From the IMG/VR virus record IMGVR_UViG_3300025508_000054, positions 1-36,730 of that record: a stretch of DNA of 36,730 nt; one strand, written 5' to 3'. This stretch comes from a virus. Shown one piece after another: positions 13,493 through 22,571 of this stretch; position 1 is the first letter of the stretch, and each line of letters starts with the position of its first letter. The translations under genes were made by a program, and so were the position numbers. Below the pieces are notes generated by a model, which saw nothing but the letters and a program-made list of their open reading frames with translations, was not told where the DNA came from and did no database searches.

Positions 13493-14007
13493 ATACAGCT
13501 TTTAAAGTAGATTTTCTACAAATTAAATCTATTGATTTTAAAAAAAAGAAAAAATTAATTAATAAAATACTAGAGGACTATCCTGAAAAACGTTTTAAAA
13601 ATTTTTCTAGTAATAGAAACAACGCTAACTTTAGTTTAAAATTTTTTAATATATTTGCAGAAGAATTAAATAATATATGTAAAAATATGGAGGGGGTAAT
13701 GCAGTCTGGAGATGTTTGGTCTGTAAGTTATAAAAAAGGAGATTATCATGTTCCACACAACCACGGTTCTAAAGGCTATTGTGGAATTTTGTATTTAAAT
13801 ATGCAAAAAAATTCACCGGTTACTTCGTACATGCAACCTTGGAATAATCATAATGATGATAGTATAATATATGAACCTAAAGTTGAAGAAGGAGATATAG
13901 TAATTGTGCCACAATTTATAACACACTTTACAAAACCTAATAATCTTAAATTTAAAAAAAGAATTATATCTTTTGATTTTAAACTAGATCTACCGCTTTA
14001 CCGATAA
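13483..14007 (+). CDS. 2OG-Fe(II) oxygenase (2OG-FeII_Oxy_5-like, 174 aa)
   Basis: The core reads HVPHNHGSKGYCGILYLN, with H92-N-H94 as proximal metal ligands in the HxH form seen in this subfamily. GDIVIVPQFITHF supplies the distal H148, and R160 in KRIISFDF is the likely 2OG ligand. Residues 1-75 are a Lys/Asn-rich variable N-terminus. The start ATG lies inside the end of the SNF2 gene (10-base overlap), so the two are co-translated. Its 3' end overlaps the convergent endolysin gene by 29 bases. Base composition is more AT-rich than the SNF2 gene, suggesting separate acquisition. The substrate is unknown. Confidence 0.8.
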   Translation: MDINTAFKVDFLQIKSIDFKKKKKLINKILEDYPEKRFKNFSSNRNNANFSLKFFNIFAEELNNICKNMEGVMQSGDVWSVSYKKGDYHVPHNHGSKGYCGILYLNMQKNSPVTSYMQPWNNHNDDSIIYEPKVEEGDIVIVPQFITHFTKPNNLKFKKRIISFDFKLDLPLYR

Positions 14008-14455
14008 CAGGTTTGTATTTAGTTTTTCCCTCTGATTTATATGCGTGTAAGAACTGTTTTCTAGGTTGATCAGTGGTGTAACTACAGTGTATCCATCCTG
14101 AGTTTGGTTCGCCGGGCGTGTAGAACTCGAGGATCAATTGATCAAATTCTAAGTTCATATAAATCCAGTCAGCTAATTCTGCATTGTCGGTGCCCATACA
14201 TTCGAAGTCTGCGGCCTCAGCTTTTGCATGCTGACTGTTAATCGAGCTACCTATTTTTAGGCACAGCTGCTCGCTACGAAATCCGCTAGTTACTTTTACT
14301 CTGCCGAAGTGGTCACGTACCGGCTGTAAAATATTTTCACACAATGCTTTTAGTTTTTCTATCTGACCTGAGTTTGGATTGTTATTTATATCTAACCTAA
14401 CAGCAGTGTCTGATTTAATTAATTCTTGAAGTGTGAAATTACGACTTAAATTCAT
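13979..14455 (-). CDS. M15-family peptidase, probable endolysin (158 aa)
   Basis: This peptidase_M15_3-like domain spans nearly the whole protein. The zinc ligands are H76 and D83 in SQHAKAEAADFEC and H123 in GWIHCSY, and VTSGFRSE (55-62) is the conserved strand-turn. Enzymes of this family cut D-Ala-D-Ala or L-Ala-D-Glu bonds in peptidoglycan stems. No signal peptide is visible, so release would need a holin; the membrane protein at 15040-15219 is a candidate. The GC content is visibly higher than that of the adjacent sulfotransferase. It overlaps that gene by 17 bases at its start. Confidence 0.85.
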   Translation of the reverse strand: MNLSRNFTLQELIKSDTAVRLDINNNPNSGQIEKLKALCENILQPVRDHFGRVKVTSGFRSEQLCLKIGSSINSQHAKAEAADFECMGTDNAELADWIYMNLEFDQLILEFYTPGEPNSGWIHCSYTTDQPRKQFLHAYKSEGKTKYKPVIGKAVDLV

Positions 14456-15026
14456 AGTTAAATAATTTGTAGTCCTTGTAATAATAATTTTTAATATATT
14501 TTATTTTTTCTTCATTTAAAGATATTTGATTTATCTCAACACCTTCATCAGAATTTTTAAATTTATTAATTTTAATGTTAAAATTATACATCATCCATTC
14601 AACAAATTCATCTTTAAAATTATCTTCAAATTTCCATATTTTAGTATTGTGATCTACAAAATTTACTTGAGGAACAAACCAATTAGAAGGGTTATTTAAT
14701 ATTTCATTGTTTATTGTTTGATCAAAATCTTCTTGACTTCTAAACATTTTATCTATCTTCTCTTCATTAAACATCCAATTTTTACTAACCATTGAAATAA
14801 ATCTACTAACAGGTTCTCTCACAACAGAAAATTTTTTCATTGTATAATTATTTAAAAACTCATGATACTCAGGATAAGTTAAATGTAAAATTTCTTTCCC
14901 TTTGTAATGACTTTCATAACTTCCATATTGTCTAACATCGTATCCATTTTCAATTAATGTACCTCTTATGAATCGACCTGCCGTTCTAGGTATATGTGCG
15001 AAAAATATATTTCTATCAACAATCAT
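14439..15026 (-). CDS. Sulfotransferase-like protein (195 aa)
   Basis: The N-terminus carries FFAHIPRTAGRFIRGTL (residues 8-24), matching the 5'-phosphosulfate loop of PAPS-dependent sulfotransferases (family Sulfotransfer_2). VVREPVSRFISMV (68-80) matches the 3'-phosphate site (R70, S74). It would transfer sulfate from PAPS to a carbohydrate or other acceptor in the cytoplasm. The rest is very rich in Lys, Asn, Ile and Tyr. At 195 residues it is short but both nucleotide-site motifs are intact. It sits between the holin-like and endolysin genes, an unusual place for an enzyme, and looks like inserted cargo. Confidence 0.75.
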   Translation of the reverse strand: MIVDRNIFFAHIPRTAGRFIRGTLIENGYDVRQYGSYESHYKGKEILHLTYPEYHEFLNNYTMKKFSVVREPVSRFISMVSKNWMFNEEKIDKMFRSQEDFDQTINNEILNNPSNWFVPQVNFVDHNTKIWKFEDNFKDEFVEWMMYNFNIKINKFKNSDEGVEINQISLNEEKIKYIKNYYYKDYKLFNYEFKS

Positions 15027-15039
15027 CTTTCTTATACTT

Positions 15040-15219
15040 TTATTTAAGCATGTTTAATAAGAGCGCAATACATATTCCAAATGCTCCTCCTATTATCATC
15101 TTCTCCATACGTGCTAAACGTTCTTTAACTTCTTTGATTTGTTCAAAAGTTTGTTTCTGCATAATACGACACAGTTTTTCATGATCTTCAATTTTTTGTA
15201 TTGCAGATTTTTTAGCCAT
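15040..15219 (-). CDS. Holin-like small membrane protein (59 aa)
   Basis: ATG 15219-15217 to TAA 15042-15040. The product begins MAKKSAIQKIEDHEKLCRIM and forms an amphipathic, charged helix to about residue 40. It ends in one membrane segment (MIIGGAFGICIALLLNML). A cytoplasmic coiled coil plus C-terminal anchor resembles XhlA-type holin partners. Its ATG overlaps the stop of the 1316-aa virion gene (TAATG). The position directly before the sulfotransferase and M15 endolysin supports a lysis role, which remains inference. Very similar short proteins occur in pelagiphage genomes. Confidence 0.7.
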   Translation of the reverse strand: MAKKSAIQKIEDHEKLCRIMQKQTFEQIKEVKERLARMEKMIIGGAFGICIALLLNMLK

Positions 15220-18200
15220 TATGTTGTTTTCCTTAACCTTGATCGAATTAGTTGTTCTTCTGGAGATAGTAACGCCATCTCTGTTGATGTCAAGTTGCTA
15301 TTTGGATCTACTGCTTGTGCCTGATTACTTACATTTGGTTGAATATTTGCAGGCGTAGGTGTGTCTGGTAAGTTAGGTGTTTGCACTGTATCTATAGAAA
15401 AGTCATCTAAGTCTATATCAAAAGTATCTGCAAGATTTAAAAATCTCATCTGTGATCTCATTGCTCTTAGGTAAGGAACCGCTTCTTTATATACATCAAA
15501 CGTTCCTAAATTTTTTGCAATCTCTCTAAACCTTTCTCTAATATCATCAGATGGAAAATAAGGTTCATACTTTCCTCTTCTTAAATTATTAAAAGTTTGT
15601 GTTGTAAGTTGTCTATCTTGAAATGTTTGTCGTAAAGAATTAGTATTAACACCTAAAATTTGTGCAGCATCGATGTTCTTAAACATTTCTTTTTGTACAT
15701 TAAATCTTGCTTTGTTAGATTCATAGAATCTTGTAATAATATCATTAGGTTTGATTGGTCCTCCTCTTAGTAGTCCAAAGAAACCACCTGTAAATTCTCT
15801 TCTAGCATTTCTTATACCTGTTTGGTATTGAGATATTTTAAATCCCATAGCTTTTAGTGGATCAACTTTAGTAGGTCTGAATCCTGCTATACCTGCTATC
15901 TGATCATCCAATGCTAAAACTTCTCCAAGTTTATTTGGTTTACCTGTAGCAGCTTGTGCTATTCTTATATAAGGTTTGTATTGAGGTAGTAACGCTTCTA
16001 GTAAATGTCTAAATCTAATTTGTGCTACATCTCCTGCAGGAGTTTGATCTGTGTATAAAACTTTACCTTCTCTTGTTCTACCAGCTCTAAGAGTTAAGTC
16101 TGTTGCAGCTTCTGTCCAAATAGATTCATCTACAAATGGTGCTGCTAGTTCTGCACTTGCTTCTTCTACACCTGACATAAATCCTTTTAAAATTGTATCA
16201 CCATCGTTTGATGCTGTTGTTATTTCATTTAATAAAGTTCTAAAAGGTTTTGCAACCACATCATATGCATTACTGTGACTAAAATCTATGTATTTTAATT
16301 CACCTGTTTTTTCATCTCTCATTGGTATTAGTGTTGAGTTTCTAGACCAATCAGGAACGAACTGACGTAGTGCTTCTAGTTCGTCTTTTGATACATTGTA
16401 TAATGCTTTAGATCCTTCTACCAATGCTGCTGGTACTGCACCTAGTGTAAAAGCCATTCCAGATATTCTAGTTGCTCCTATTCTATAGAATGGATTATCA
16501 TTTTTAACTACTGTTCCTGTAGCAGCATCAATAACCCATGGTGCTATGTTAGTTCCAACAGTTGGTTTAGAGTGCCTCATTTCTTTTAATGCTTGGCCAC
16601 CAATATTTGTAGTTGTTCTTAACATCTCAGATGGGAAAGACATGAAGTTACCAACCGGTAATAGTCTTGCTGTTCTTACAAAGTCTCCAACATAATTGTA
16701 GTTTGGAACTGTGTTCTTAACAATGTCAGCTGTTTCTGTTTTAAGTTTAGCTAAAAAGTCTGCTTTTGTTGGATCAACTTTAACACCTCTTCTTATACCA
16801 TCTTTTACTAATGCATCTTGTCTTCTATTTAATTCTACAAAGTAGTTTGTAATTTTCCAAAAATCATCCTCTGCAACATACTTACCTTGTAAGTATGCAG
16901 GGATTTTTTTAAGTTTGTTAAGCATTGGGTTTACAATTTTATCAAGATCCATTATGCTGTCGCCAAAGTTTACATCTCTCATTAGATTTTTTAAATCTCC
17001 TATTTGAACTTGTGAGTTTACAACACCTAATTCTAATAATTCTCTGTAAGCTTTTTCAAAATTTTCATCTGCAAATCTTGTGTTTTTTAAATTACCAACA
17101 CCTGATATTTGCCAACCTTTTCTAAACGAATCACCTAATAGTTTTGGATTCATAAAACCTTCAAACAAAATACCATTAGCGCCAGCGAATGCACCTGCAC
17201 TAATTATGTTACGTAAGTGAGTTGGTATAGATAAAACTGTTTTTGCTAACTGTGCTGTAGCTTTTGGAAACAATAATAAATTTCTATATAAAAAACTTGT
17301 GCCTTTTTCTGCTGCACTTGCTCCTTCTCTTCCTCTAACAGCGGCTGTTAAAAAACCTTCTGTTATTCCATTCATACGTTTTAACGCTTCTGCTGTATCT
17401 GCTGTAGTAAACATACCACCTAAAGGATTGCTTGCTTTACCTGCTTTAAATTCTGACATACCTGCTAGTGCATTATCTACTTTTACAATTTTTGCTTGAT
17501 TGTTTGTGGCAGCTTTTGCTGCTTCTACTGAATCCCAAAAACTACCTCTAGCTCCTTGTGCTTGTGCTGCAGCGTTGGTATCAAACATTTCTTTAAACAT
17601 TGCACTTGATCTAGCTATACCTGATAGTTCTGTGATTGCATTGAACATAGAGTATCTTGGGTCTTTCATTTCACCCAATAATTTTTTAATAACTTGTGGT
17701 GGTGCACCTGTTCTTTCTATAACTTCATCTACAAATTTTCCTCCAGGTAAGTCTGTTAAAGTTTTAGATACATAGTTTGGATCTGCTAAACCTCTACCAG
17801 TCTTCTTAGCTTTGATACCGTCTTCTATTATTCGCTCTACAATATTTTTAGCTTCTTCGTAGTAAGTATCACTATCTAATTTAAATGTTTTGTCTTTGTT
17901 GGTGCCTGCAATTTGTTGTCTAAAAAAATCTATAGCTTCCGCCATAGAATCATCAGTAGGTCTGTATCTACCAAATATACCTAGTACAGGAGAAGTTTCA
18001 AAAATTTTGTAAGTGTTTTGTGTTAAACCTTTTATTCTATCTTGTAAAATATCTTTTAATTCTTTTGAATTATAATTGTTTGTAGTTTTAATTAAATTAC
18101 CTATTGTGCTTCTAGCTTCATCTACGGTGCCTACAATTGAATCAATAACTTTTTGATCTACACCTTTGTCTTTTAACGCTTTAACAAATGCATCTGATTT

Positions 18201-19169
18201 TTTACCATCTATTAATTTAGTTAAATCTCCATCAAACATTAACTCATTTATTTCTTTAAGAAATACGTCTTTCTCCTTATTAGTTAATGATCTATCTAAT
18301 ACCGATTGCATTTGTGGAAATGCTTTACTTAAATTTGTATCTAGTTTTCTTATAAGTTCTGTTGCTCTGTTTACGTCTGCAGATCTAAAACCTTCCATTA
18401 CTTTTTGAGAACCAAAAACAGCCTTGGTCAGTGGTCCTTCAGGCGTGAACGCTTGTGCAAACTTACCTAAAAATCTTTCTAGTTTATAGTTACTATATGC
18501 AAGGTCCTTGCCCCGTGTTGCAAGAGCCTTGGCTCCTTTACCTATACCCGCTGCAAAAGGTGTAATTAATAAAGACTCACTACCAAACTTTAATCTATTC
18601 ATTAATTTTCTAGTAGCATCTTCTCTTCCACCATCTAAAGCATAAGAATCTAGTTGAGTAGGTCCTCTATCAAACATATCACCAAACGATCCTATTTCTT
18701 CAACATCAGCTACAAATGCTTCACCTGCAGCTCCACCTACAGCACCTACGCCAAATCTAGCGTAGCCTGTTTGTTTATTTAGTCTGTCTGCTATTTGTTT
18801 TTGTTTAGTTATGTTTTTAGAACCTGCACTAACTAACAGTCCTGCTTTTTTTGAATCAAAATATTTTTTAGCTAACTTACTTCCTAGTTTAAAACCTGCT
18901 GTACCAGGTACACCTATTTGAACTAAAGCTTGAGTTAGTTTACCTACACCAGTTTGTTCTGCGTACTCTTCTAAAGGGTTTAGTTTATCAAAAAACATTT
19001 CTACTTGTGCAGCAGAATTAGTATCAAAACCTAAATCAATTAACTCAGCACCTAATGAAAATGCTCCTTCAACAACCTTGATACCACCGGATGCTATACC
19101 TGCAAGTCCAGAAGTATACCATGATACTTCATTATTTTCTTCTGCTGGGTATAATGGTTGTAATGCCAT
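15219..19169 (-). CDS. Large internal virion / DNA-ejection protein candidate (1316 aa)
   Basis: The product starts MALQPLYPAEENNEVSWYTS. It is mostly alpha-helical, rich in Ala, Lys, Gly and Thr, with Gly/Ala-rich hydrophobic stretches such as GGIKVVEGAFSLGAELI and VGAVGGAAGEAFVAD. It contains no recognisable enzyme motif; in particular I see no clear lytic transglycosylase signature. Its size and place at the end of the virion gene block, after three Gly/Gln-rich proteins, resemble the largest internal core protein of podoviruses (T7 gp16-like position). It may span the envelope during DNA entry. It overlaps the holin-like gene by one base. The role is inferred from context. Confidence 0.65.
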   Translation of the reverse strand: MALQPLYPAEENNEVSWYTSGLAGIASGGIKVVEGAFSLGAELIDLGFDTNSAAQVEMFFDKLNPLEEYAEQTGVGKLTQALVQIGVPGTAGFKLGSKLAKKYFDSKKAGLLVSAGSKNITKQKQIADRLNKQTGYARFGVGAVGGAAGEAFVADVEEIGSFGDMFDRGPTQLDSYALDGGREDATRKLMNRLKFGSESLLITPFAAGIGKGAKALATRGKDLAYSNYKLERFLGKFAQAFTPEGPLTKAVFGSQKVMEGFRSADVNRATELIRKLDTNLSKAFPQMQSVLDRSLTNKEKDVFLKEINELMFDGDLTKLIDGKKSDAFVKALKDKGVDQKVIDSIVGTVDEARSTIGNLIKTTNNYNSKELKDILQDRIKGLTQNTYKIFETSPVLGIFGRYRPTDDSMAEAIDFFRQQIAGTNKDKTFKLDSDTYYEEAKNIVERIIEDGIKAKKTGRGLADPNYVSKTLTDLPGGKFVDEVIERTGAPPQVIKKLLGEMKDPRYSMFNAITELSGIARSSAMFKEMFDTNAAAQAQGARGSFWDSVEAAKAATNNQAKIVKVDNALAGMSEFKAGKASNPLGGMFTTADTAEALKRMNGITEGFLTAAVRGREGASAAEKGTSFLYRNLLLFPKATAQLAKTVLSIPTHLRNIISAGAFAGANGILFEGFMNPKLLGDSFRKGWQISGVGNLKNTRFADENFEKAYRELLELGVVNSQVQIGDLKNLMRDVNFGDSIMDLDKIVNPMLNKLKKIPAYLQGKYVAEDDFWKITNYFVELNRRQDALVKDGIRRGVKVDPTKADFLAKLKTETADIVKNTVPNYNYVGDFVRTARLLPVGNFMSFPSEMLRTTTNIGGQALKEMRHSKPTVGTNIAPWVIDAATGTVVKNDNPFYRIGATRISGMAFTLGAVPAALVEGSKALYNVSKDELEALRQFVPDWSRNSTLIPMRDEKTGELKYIDFSHSNAYDVVAKPFRTLLNEITTASNDGDTILKGFMSGVEEASAELAAPFVDESIWTEAATDLTLRAGRTREGKVLYTDQTPAGDVAQIRFRHLLEALLPQYKPYIRIAQAATGKPNKLGEVLALDDQIAGIAGFRPTKVDPLKAMGFKISQYQTGIRNARREFTGGFFGLLRGGPIKPNDIITRFYESNKARFNVQKEMFKNIDAAQILGVNTNSLRQTFQDRQLTTQTFNNLRRGKYEPYFPSDDIRERFREIAKNLGTFDVYKEAVPYLRAMRSQMRFLNLADTFDIDLDDFSIDTVQTPNLPDTPTPANIQPNVSNQAQAVDPNSNLTSTEMALLSPEEQLIRSRLRKTT

Positions 19170-19177
19170 TTATAAGC

Positions 19178-19972
19178 CTATGGTATTGGGTCGTCCATTG
19201 ACATACCAAAATCTGGTGAAGGCTCCATTTTTTTTTCAGGTTCTGAAGCTGCAAGGTCAGGAAATTTAATTTCAGGTATTGTTTTAAATTCATCAAACAC
19301 AACTTGTCCATTTTGAATAACTAAATATTTGTAGTTGTCTTCATATGGATCGTAGAATACTTTATTATTAAATCTGTTTTTTTGTTTTAGTATAAATTTT
19401 TCTTGTTCAGGATCTCTAACATCAATATCTAATACTCCACCAAATTTAGTTCCGCCTACAGCTCCCCTTAAAACATCTGCCATTTGAGTATCAAACGTTG
19501 CTGCTCTTTCAGCTGCTTGTGGTGGTAAACCATCTGTTACATATTTTTCTAACATTGAATTATACAAAGCATCATTTTTATTATCTCTCATACCAGCAAT
19601 TTCTAATTGAGTTGCTCTGTTTAATTCATTTTCACCTGCTTTAAATTCTTGACCTGCTTCTCTTTCACCTCTTAAAAAATCTCTTTCACCCATCTTTTCA
19701 CCCATTCTAAATTGAGCTGCTTGATAATCTTTAAAAGGTTCTCTAGCAGAAGTTGCTGCTGTTTGAAAAATGTTTCCTTGTGGTGTTCTTGATAATAAAT
19801 CTAAACCAAAACTAGTTAAGAAACCCGAACCTGTTCCAGGAGCAAAGTTCCCCATAGCGTAAGGATTAGTTCCTTGACTGTATTGTTTTCTTGGTTGATC
19901 TAGTCCTGATATAATACCCGTTCCTGTTGATCCACCCATTCTAAACATTGGTCTTTTTAAAGTTCTATTCAT
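19178..19972 (-). CDS. Probable internal virion protein with FRMGGS motif (264 aa)
   Basis: The product begins MNRTLKRPMFRMGGSTGTGI. The RPMFRMGG N-terminal signature recurs in marine podovirus virion proteins. A helical, Glu/Arg/Ala-rich middle (about residues 85-165) follows, then a beta-like part (KVFYDPYEDNYKYLVI) and an acidic Pro/Met-rich tail (DLAASEPEKKMEPSPDFGMS). There is no enzymatic motif. It lies eight bases before the giant protein gene and two bases after the Gln-rich one, as part of the presumed ejection module. Confidence 0.6.
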   Translation of the reverse strand: MNRTLKRPMFRMGGSTGTGIISGLDQPRKQYSQGTNPYAMGNFAPGTGSGFLTSFGLDLLSRTPQGNIFQTAATSAREPFKDYQAAQFRMGEKMGERDFLRGEREAGQEFKAGENELNRATQLEIAGMRDNKNDALYNSMLEKYVTDGLPPQAAERAATFDTQMADVLRGAVGGTKFGGVLDIDVRDPEQEKFILKQKNRFNNKVFYDPYEDNYKYLVIQNGQVVFDEFKTIPEIKFPDLAASEPEKKMEPSPDFGMSMDDPIP

Positions 19973-19974
19973 AA

Positions 19975-21081
19975 TTAATTTGATGATGGTACGTTAAAGT
20001 TAAAATTAGTTTTACCACTTAACCCACCATAAATACCTGCAAGTGTTGTACCAACACCTAATGCAGTTTGTAATGGTGTAGGGTTAGGTACGTTAGTTGA
20101 TTGTACTTGACCTGGATAACCACCCATGATCCCTGTTACTTGTGCAGCATATCTATCTAATTGTTCTTGTGGTTGGAATGCTGCTTGTCTTGTAGCTTCT
20201 CTTTGTGCATCAAGGTTAGCTTGTTGTTGCGCTTGGTTCAGTGCGCCCAACTGACCTAAACGTGAAATATCTGTTCCTTGCATTCCTTGTAAGCCTTGTC
20301 CAAATTGCGCTTGTTGACCAGCTAATCCAGATTGGAATGATCCTAAACCTTGGGTTGCTCCTGCAATACCTTGTTGTGCTTGACCAAGACCAAACCTATT
20401 TTGTATATCTTGTTGTCTCTGTGCAGACGCTTGATTAAAACCTTGTTGCAAGAGACCAGCTTGTAATAAAGCTCTTTCTCTCGCTGCCCCTGTGCCAAAC
20501 TCAGCGAGTTGCACTCCCGCTCGACCACTGCCGAGCGCACCCAATTTTGCTTGTTGATCTCGTATCTGCTGTTGTTGTATTTGCGAGTTACGATCAAATT
20601 CTGCTAATGAGGCATCAATCACTTGTGATTGATATGGTGACATAAATTGAGATACGTCTTGTTGAAATGCTTGTGCGCCTGTTCCAACTCCACCAAAAGT
20701 TGATGCAGCTGTTCCTAATTGTCCAAGAGACATGGCTCCTAAACCTGAAGCTAATTGTGCTTGTGACTGTGCTTGATTTAAAAATGGTTGATATGATCCA
20801 ACACCTTGTGTTGCTAAATTTTGTGCTCGTGTTTGTAACGCATCTTGACCTGCTACTTGTGGTGCAAGTCCTGCTATACTTTGTTTTCTAATATCAAATC
20901 TTTGTCCGGCAGCTTGTCTTTTTGCAAAATCTTCAGCTGACTCACCTGTTAATTGTGAAAGACCACCTTGACCAGGTGCAATGACAGGAACCTGTTGTTG
21001 TGCTAATACATTTTCTGCTAAGTTTTGACCTAGTTGTTCTACAAAAGGTGCTGGTCTAGATACAGTTGTTTGTGTTGTCAT
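19975..21081 (-). CDS. Gln/Ala/Gly-rich probable internal virion protein (368 aa)
   Basis: Low-complexity composition dominates: Gln, Ala, Gly and Leu make up most of residues 75-310, in QAQ, LGQLG and QQ-type repeats that predict long helices. SPYQSQVIDASLAEFDR (about 148-164) is a motif I associate with a marine phage structural family. The C-terminus ends in Asn/Phe-rich NFNFNVPSSN. It is probably an ejected core protein or a scaffolding-type protein. Its ATG overlaps the stop of the upstream gene (TAATG), indicating coupled translation at matched levels. Confidence 0.6.
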   Translation of the reverse strand: MTTQTTVSRPAPFVEQLGQNLAENVLAQQQVPVIAPGQGGLSQLTGESAEDFAKRQAAGQRFDIRKQSIAGLAPQVAGQDALQTRAQNLATQGVGSYQPFLNQAQSQAQLASGLGAMSLGQLGTAASTFGGVGTGAQAFQQDVSQFMSPYQSQVIDASLAEFDRNSQIQQQQIRDQQAKLGALGSGRAGVQLAEFGTGAARERALLQAGLLQQGFNQASAQRQQDIQNRFGLGQAQQGIAGATQGLGSFQSGLAGQQAQFGQGLQGMQGTDISRLGQLGALNQAQQQANLDAQREATRQAAFQPQEQLDRYAAQVTGIMGGYPGQVQSTNVPNPTPLQTALGVGTTLAGIYGGLSGKTNFNFNVPSSN

Positions 21082-22562
21082 TATATAACTTCCTCTAATC
21101 TTTGTGATGTTTGAAACATTTCTCTAGCGCCTTCCAATCCTTGCGATTCTTCTGATACTTCACCTCCGGATTCGAGGTTTTTCATCATGTTATACATGAC
21201 TTCTGCGCCTTTGTCTATATCTCCTTCACCTGCATTTCTTACAGCGTCGGCTGTAAATACAAATTCATTCTTTGATAGTCTTGCAGGTACATCGTCTGCT
21301 TTTTCCATTCTACCTATTGGTACGAATCCACCATCTTCTCTGTAATCTTTTTCCATGCCGTCCATGTCTAATAGAGGCATAGTCTTTTTAGCTACTGGTT
21401 CTGCATCTCCACCTTCTTCATAACCAGCTCTCATAATACCACCATCGGCTCTGTTTCTATAATTTATAAAATCCATTGGTTTATTTTTTATTGCTTCCAT
21501 ATCTAATTTTGGTCCAAGATATAATTCTTCGTCACTATCTTCTTCTTTTGGTGTCATGAAATATGATGCTATTGTTGGTATAGCTATTTTACTTAAACCT
21601 GTTAGTCCTCCATAAGTTCCATAACCCCCTTTAATTAAACCTAAATTTTTTAAAATTCCTGGTGTTCCACCAAATTCATCTACTCCAGGTAGTCCTAAAA
21701 ATTTACCTTTACCAAAAAAAGAACTTAAACCTTTTCCACCAGTTAAAGCTTGACCACCAAAATATAATAATGCAGCTTTACCTATTGGTGACTTAGCAAC
21801 TTTCTTAACAGCTCTTGCTGCTTTTTTAACAAGTTTACCAAGACCATACATTTGTCTTGCTGATTCAAGGTCCATGATACCACCTTCGTAAACCGGTGCA
21901 TCTTCTGGCATACCACCATCAGCTAACAATCTAAAGTTAGGTACGAATGAATCGTTATTATTTGAATCTTCAGTTTCTTCGTTATCTTCAGTACCACCTT
22001 GACCTTGGTTATAAATAATTTGCATTGGATCATCACGTCCTTCTCTATCAATAATGTCTCGTCCACTAGCATCTATATTTCCACCTGATCTATCTGCCAT
22101 ATATTTTTTAAAACCCTCTATCGTTGAAGGATATTCGCTACGGTTTATTGATTTATTATCAAGAAAATAATCTATGTTTCTTTTTCTAAGATCAGGAAAA
22201 ATTTTGTTAAGTGCATTTATACCAACACCAAATAAACCTGGAAATTTAGATTTTTCTGGAGCTGTGTCTCGATATTTTAATAAAGCTTTTTCGCCTCTTT
22301 CAATAGCTGCATTTTCTAAAGCTATTTGATTTCTTCTTCTAACACCTTCGTCTATTGATGATAAAGTTTGAAAATTATCATCTTTATTAAAACTTGCACC
22401 ACCTGCACCAACAGCTGGACCTGGACCTTTTCTACCAGCACTAACACCAGGAGTAGTAACTTTACCAAAATCTGCCATAGAAGCATCAGCTCCACCTTTG
22501 AGTCCTATACGTCCCCCCTCTCGTAACATCTGTTTTGCTTGTTGTGCTCTAGTTATTGCCAT
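21081..22562 (-). CDS. Probable internal virion protein with repeated RADGG motifs (493 aa)
   Basis: The product starts MAITRAQQAKQMLREGGRIG. The motif R-x-x-ADGG appears in NFRLLADGGMPE and NYRNRADGGIMR. The middle is Lys/Ala-rich and hydrophobic (KKAARAVKKVAKSPIGKAAL) and could insert in membranes. The C-terminal RLSKNEFVFTADAVRNAG is a motif frequent in marine phage virion proteins. A conserved C-terminal ending after disordered repeats suggests a packaged, ejected protein. It overlaps the next gene by one base and starts ten bases after the upstream 56-aa gene. Confidence 0.6.
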   Translation of the reverse strand: MAITRAQQAKQMLREGGRIGLKGGADASMADFGKVTTPGVSAGRKGPGPAVGAGGASFNKDDNFQTLSSIDEGVRRRNQIALENAAIERGEKALLKYRDTAPEKSKFPGLFGVGINALNKIFPDLRKRNIDYFLDNKSINRSEYPSTIEGFKKYMADRSGGNIDASGRDIIDREGRDDPMQIIYNQGQGGTEDNEETEDSNNNDSFVPNFRLLADGGMPEDAPVYEGGIMDLESARQMYGLGKLVKKAARAVKKVAKSPIGKAALLYFGGQALTGGKGLSSFFGKGKFLGLPGVDEFGGTPGILKNLGLIKGGYGTYGGLTGLSKIAIPTIASYFMTPKEEDSDEELYLGPKLDMEAIKNKPMDFINYRNRADGGIMRAGYEEGGDAEPVAKKTMPLLDMDGMEKDYREDGGFVPIGRMEKADDVPARLSKNEFVFTADAVRNAGEGDIDKGAEVMYNMMKNLESGGEVSEESQGLEGAREMFQTSQRLEEVI

Positions 22563-22571
22563 TATACTATT

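Noticed and set aside
16051-19269. Several plus-strand open frames opposite the 1316-aa gene
   Set aside because: Low-complexity antisense translations with no promoter or ribosome site. The minus-strand frame is continuous over 3.9 kb.
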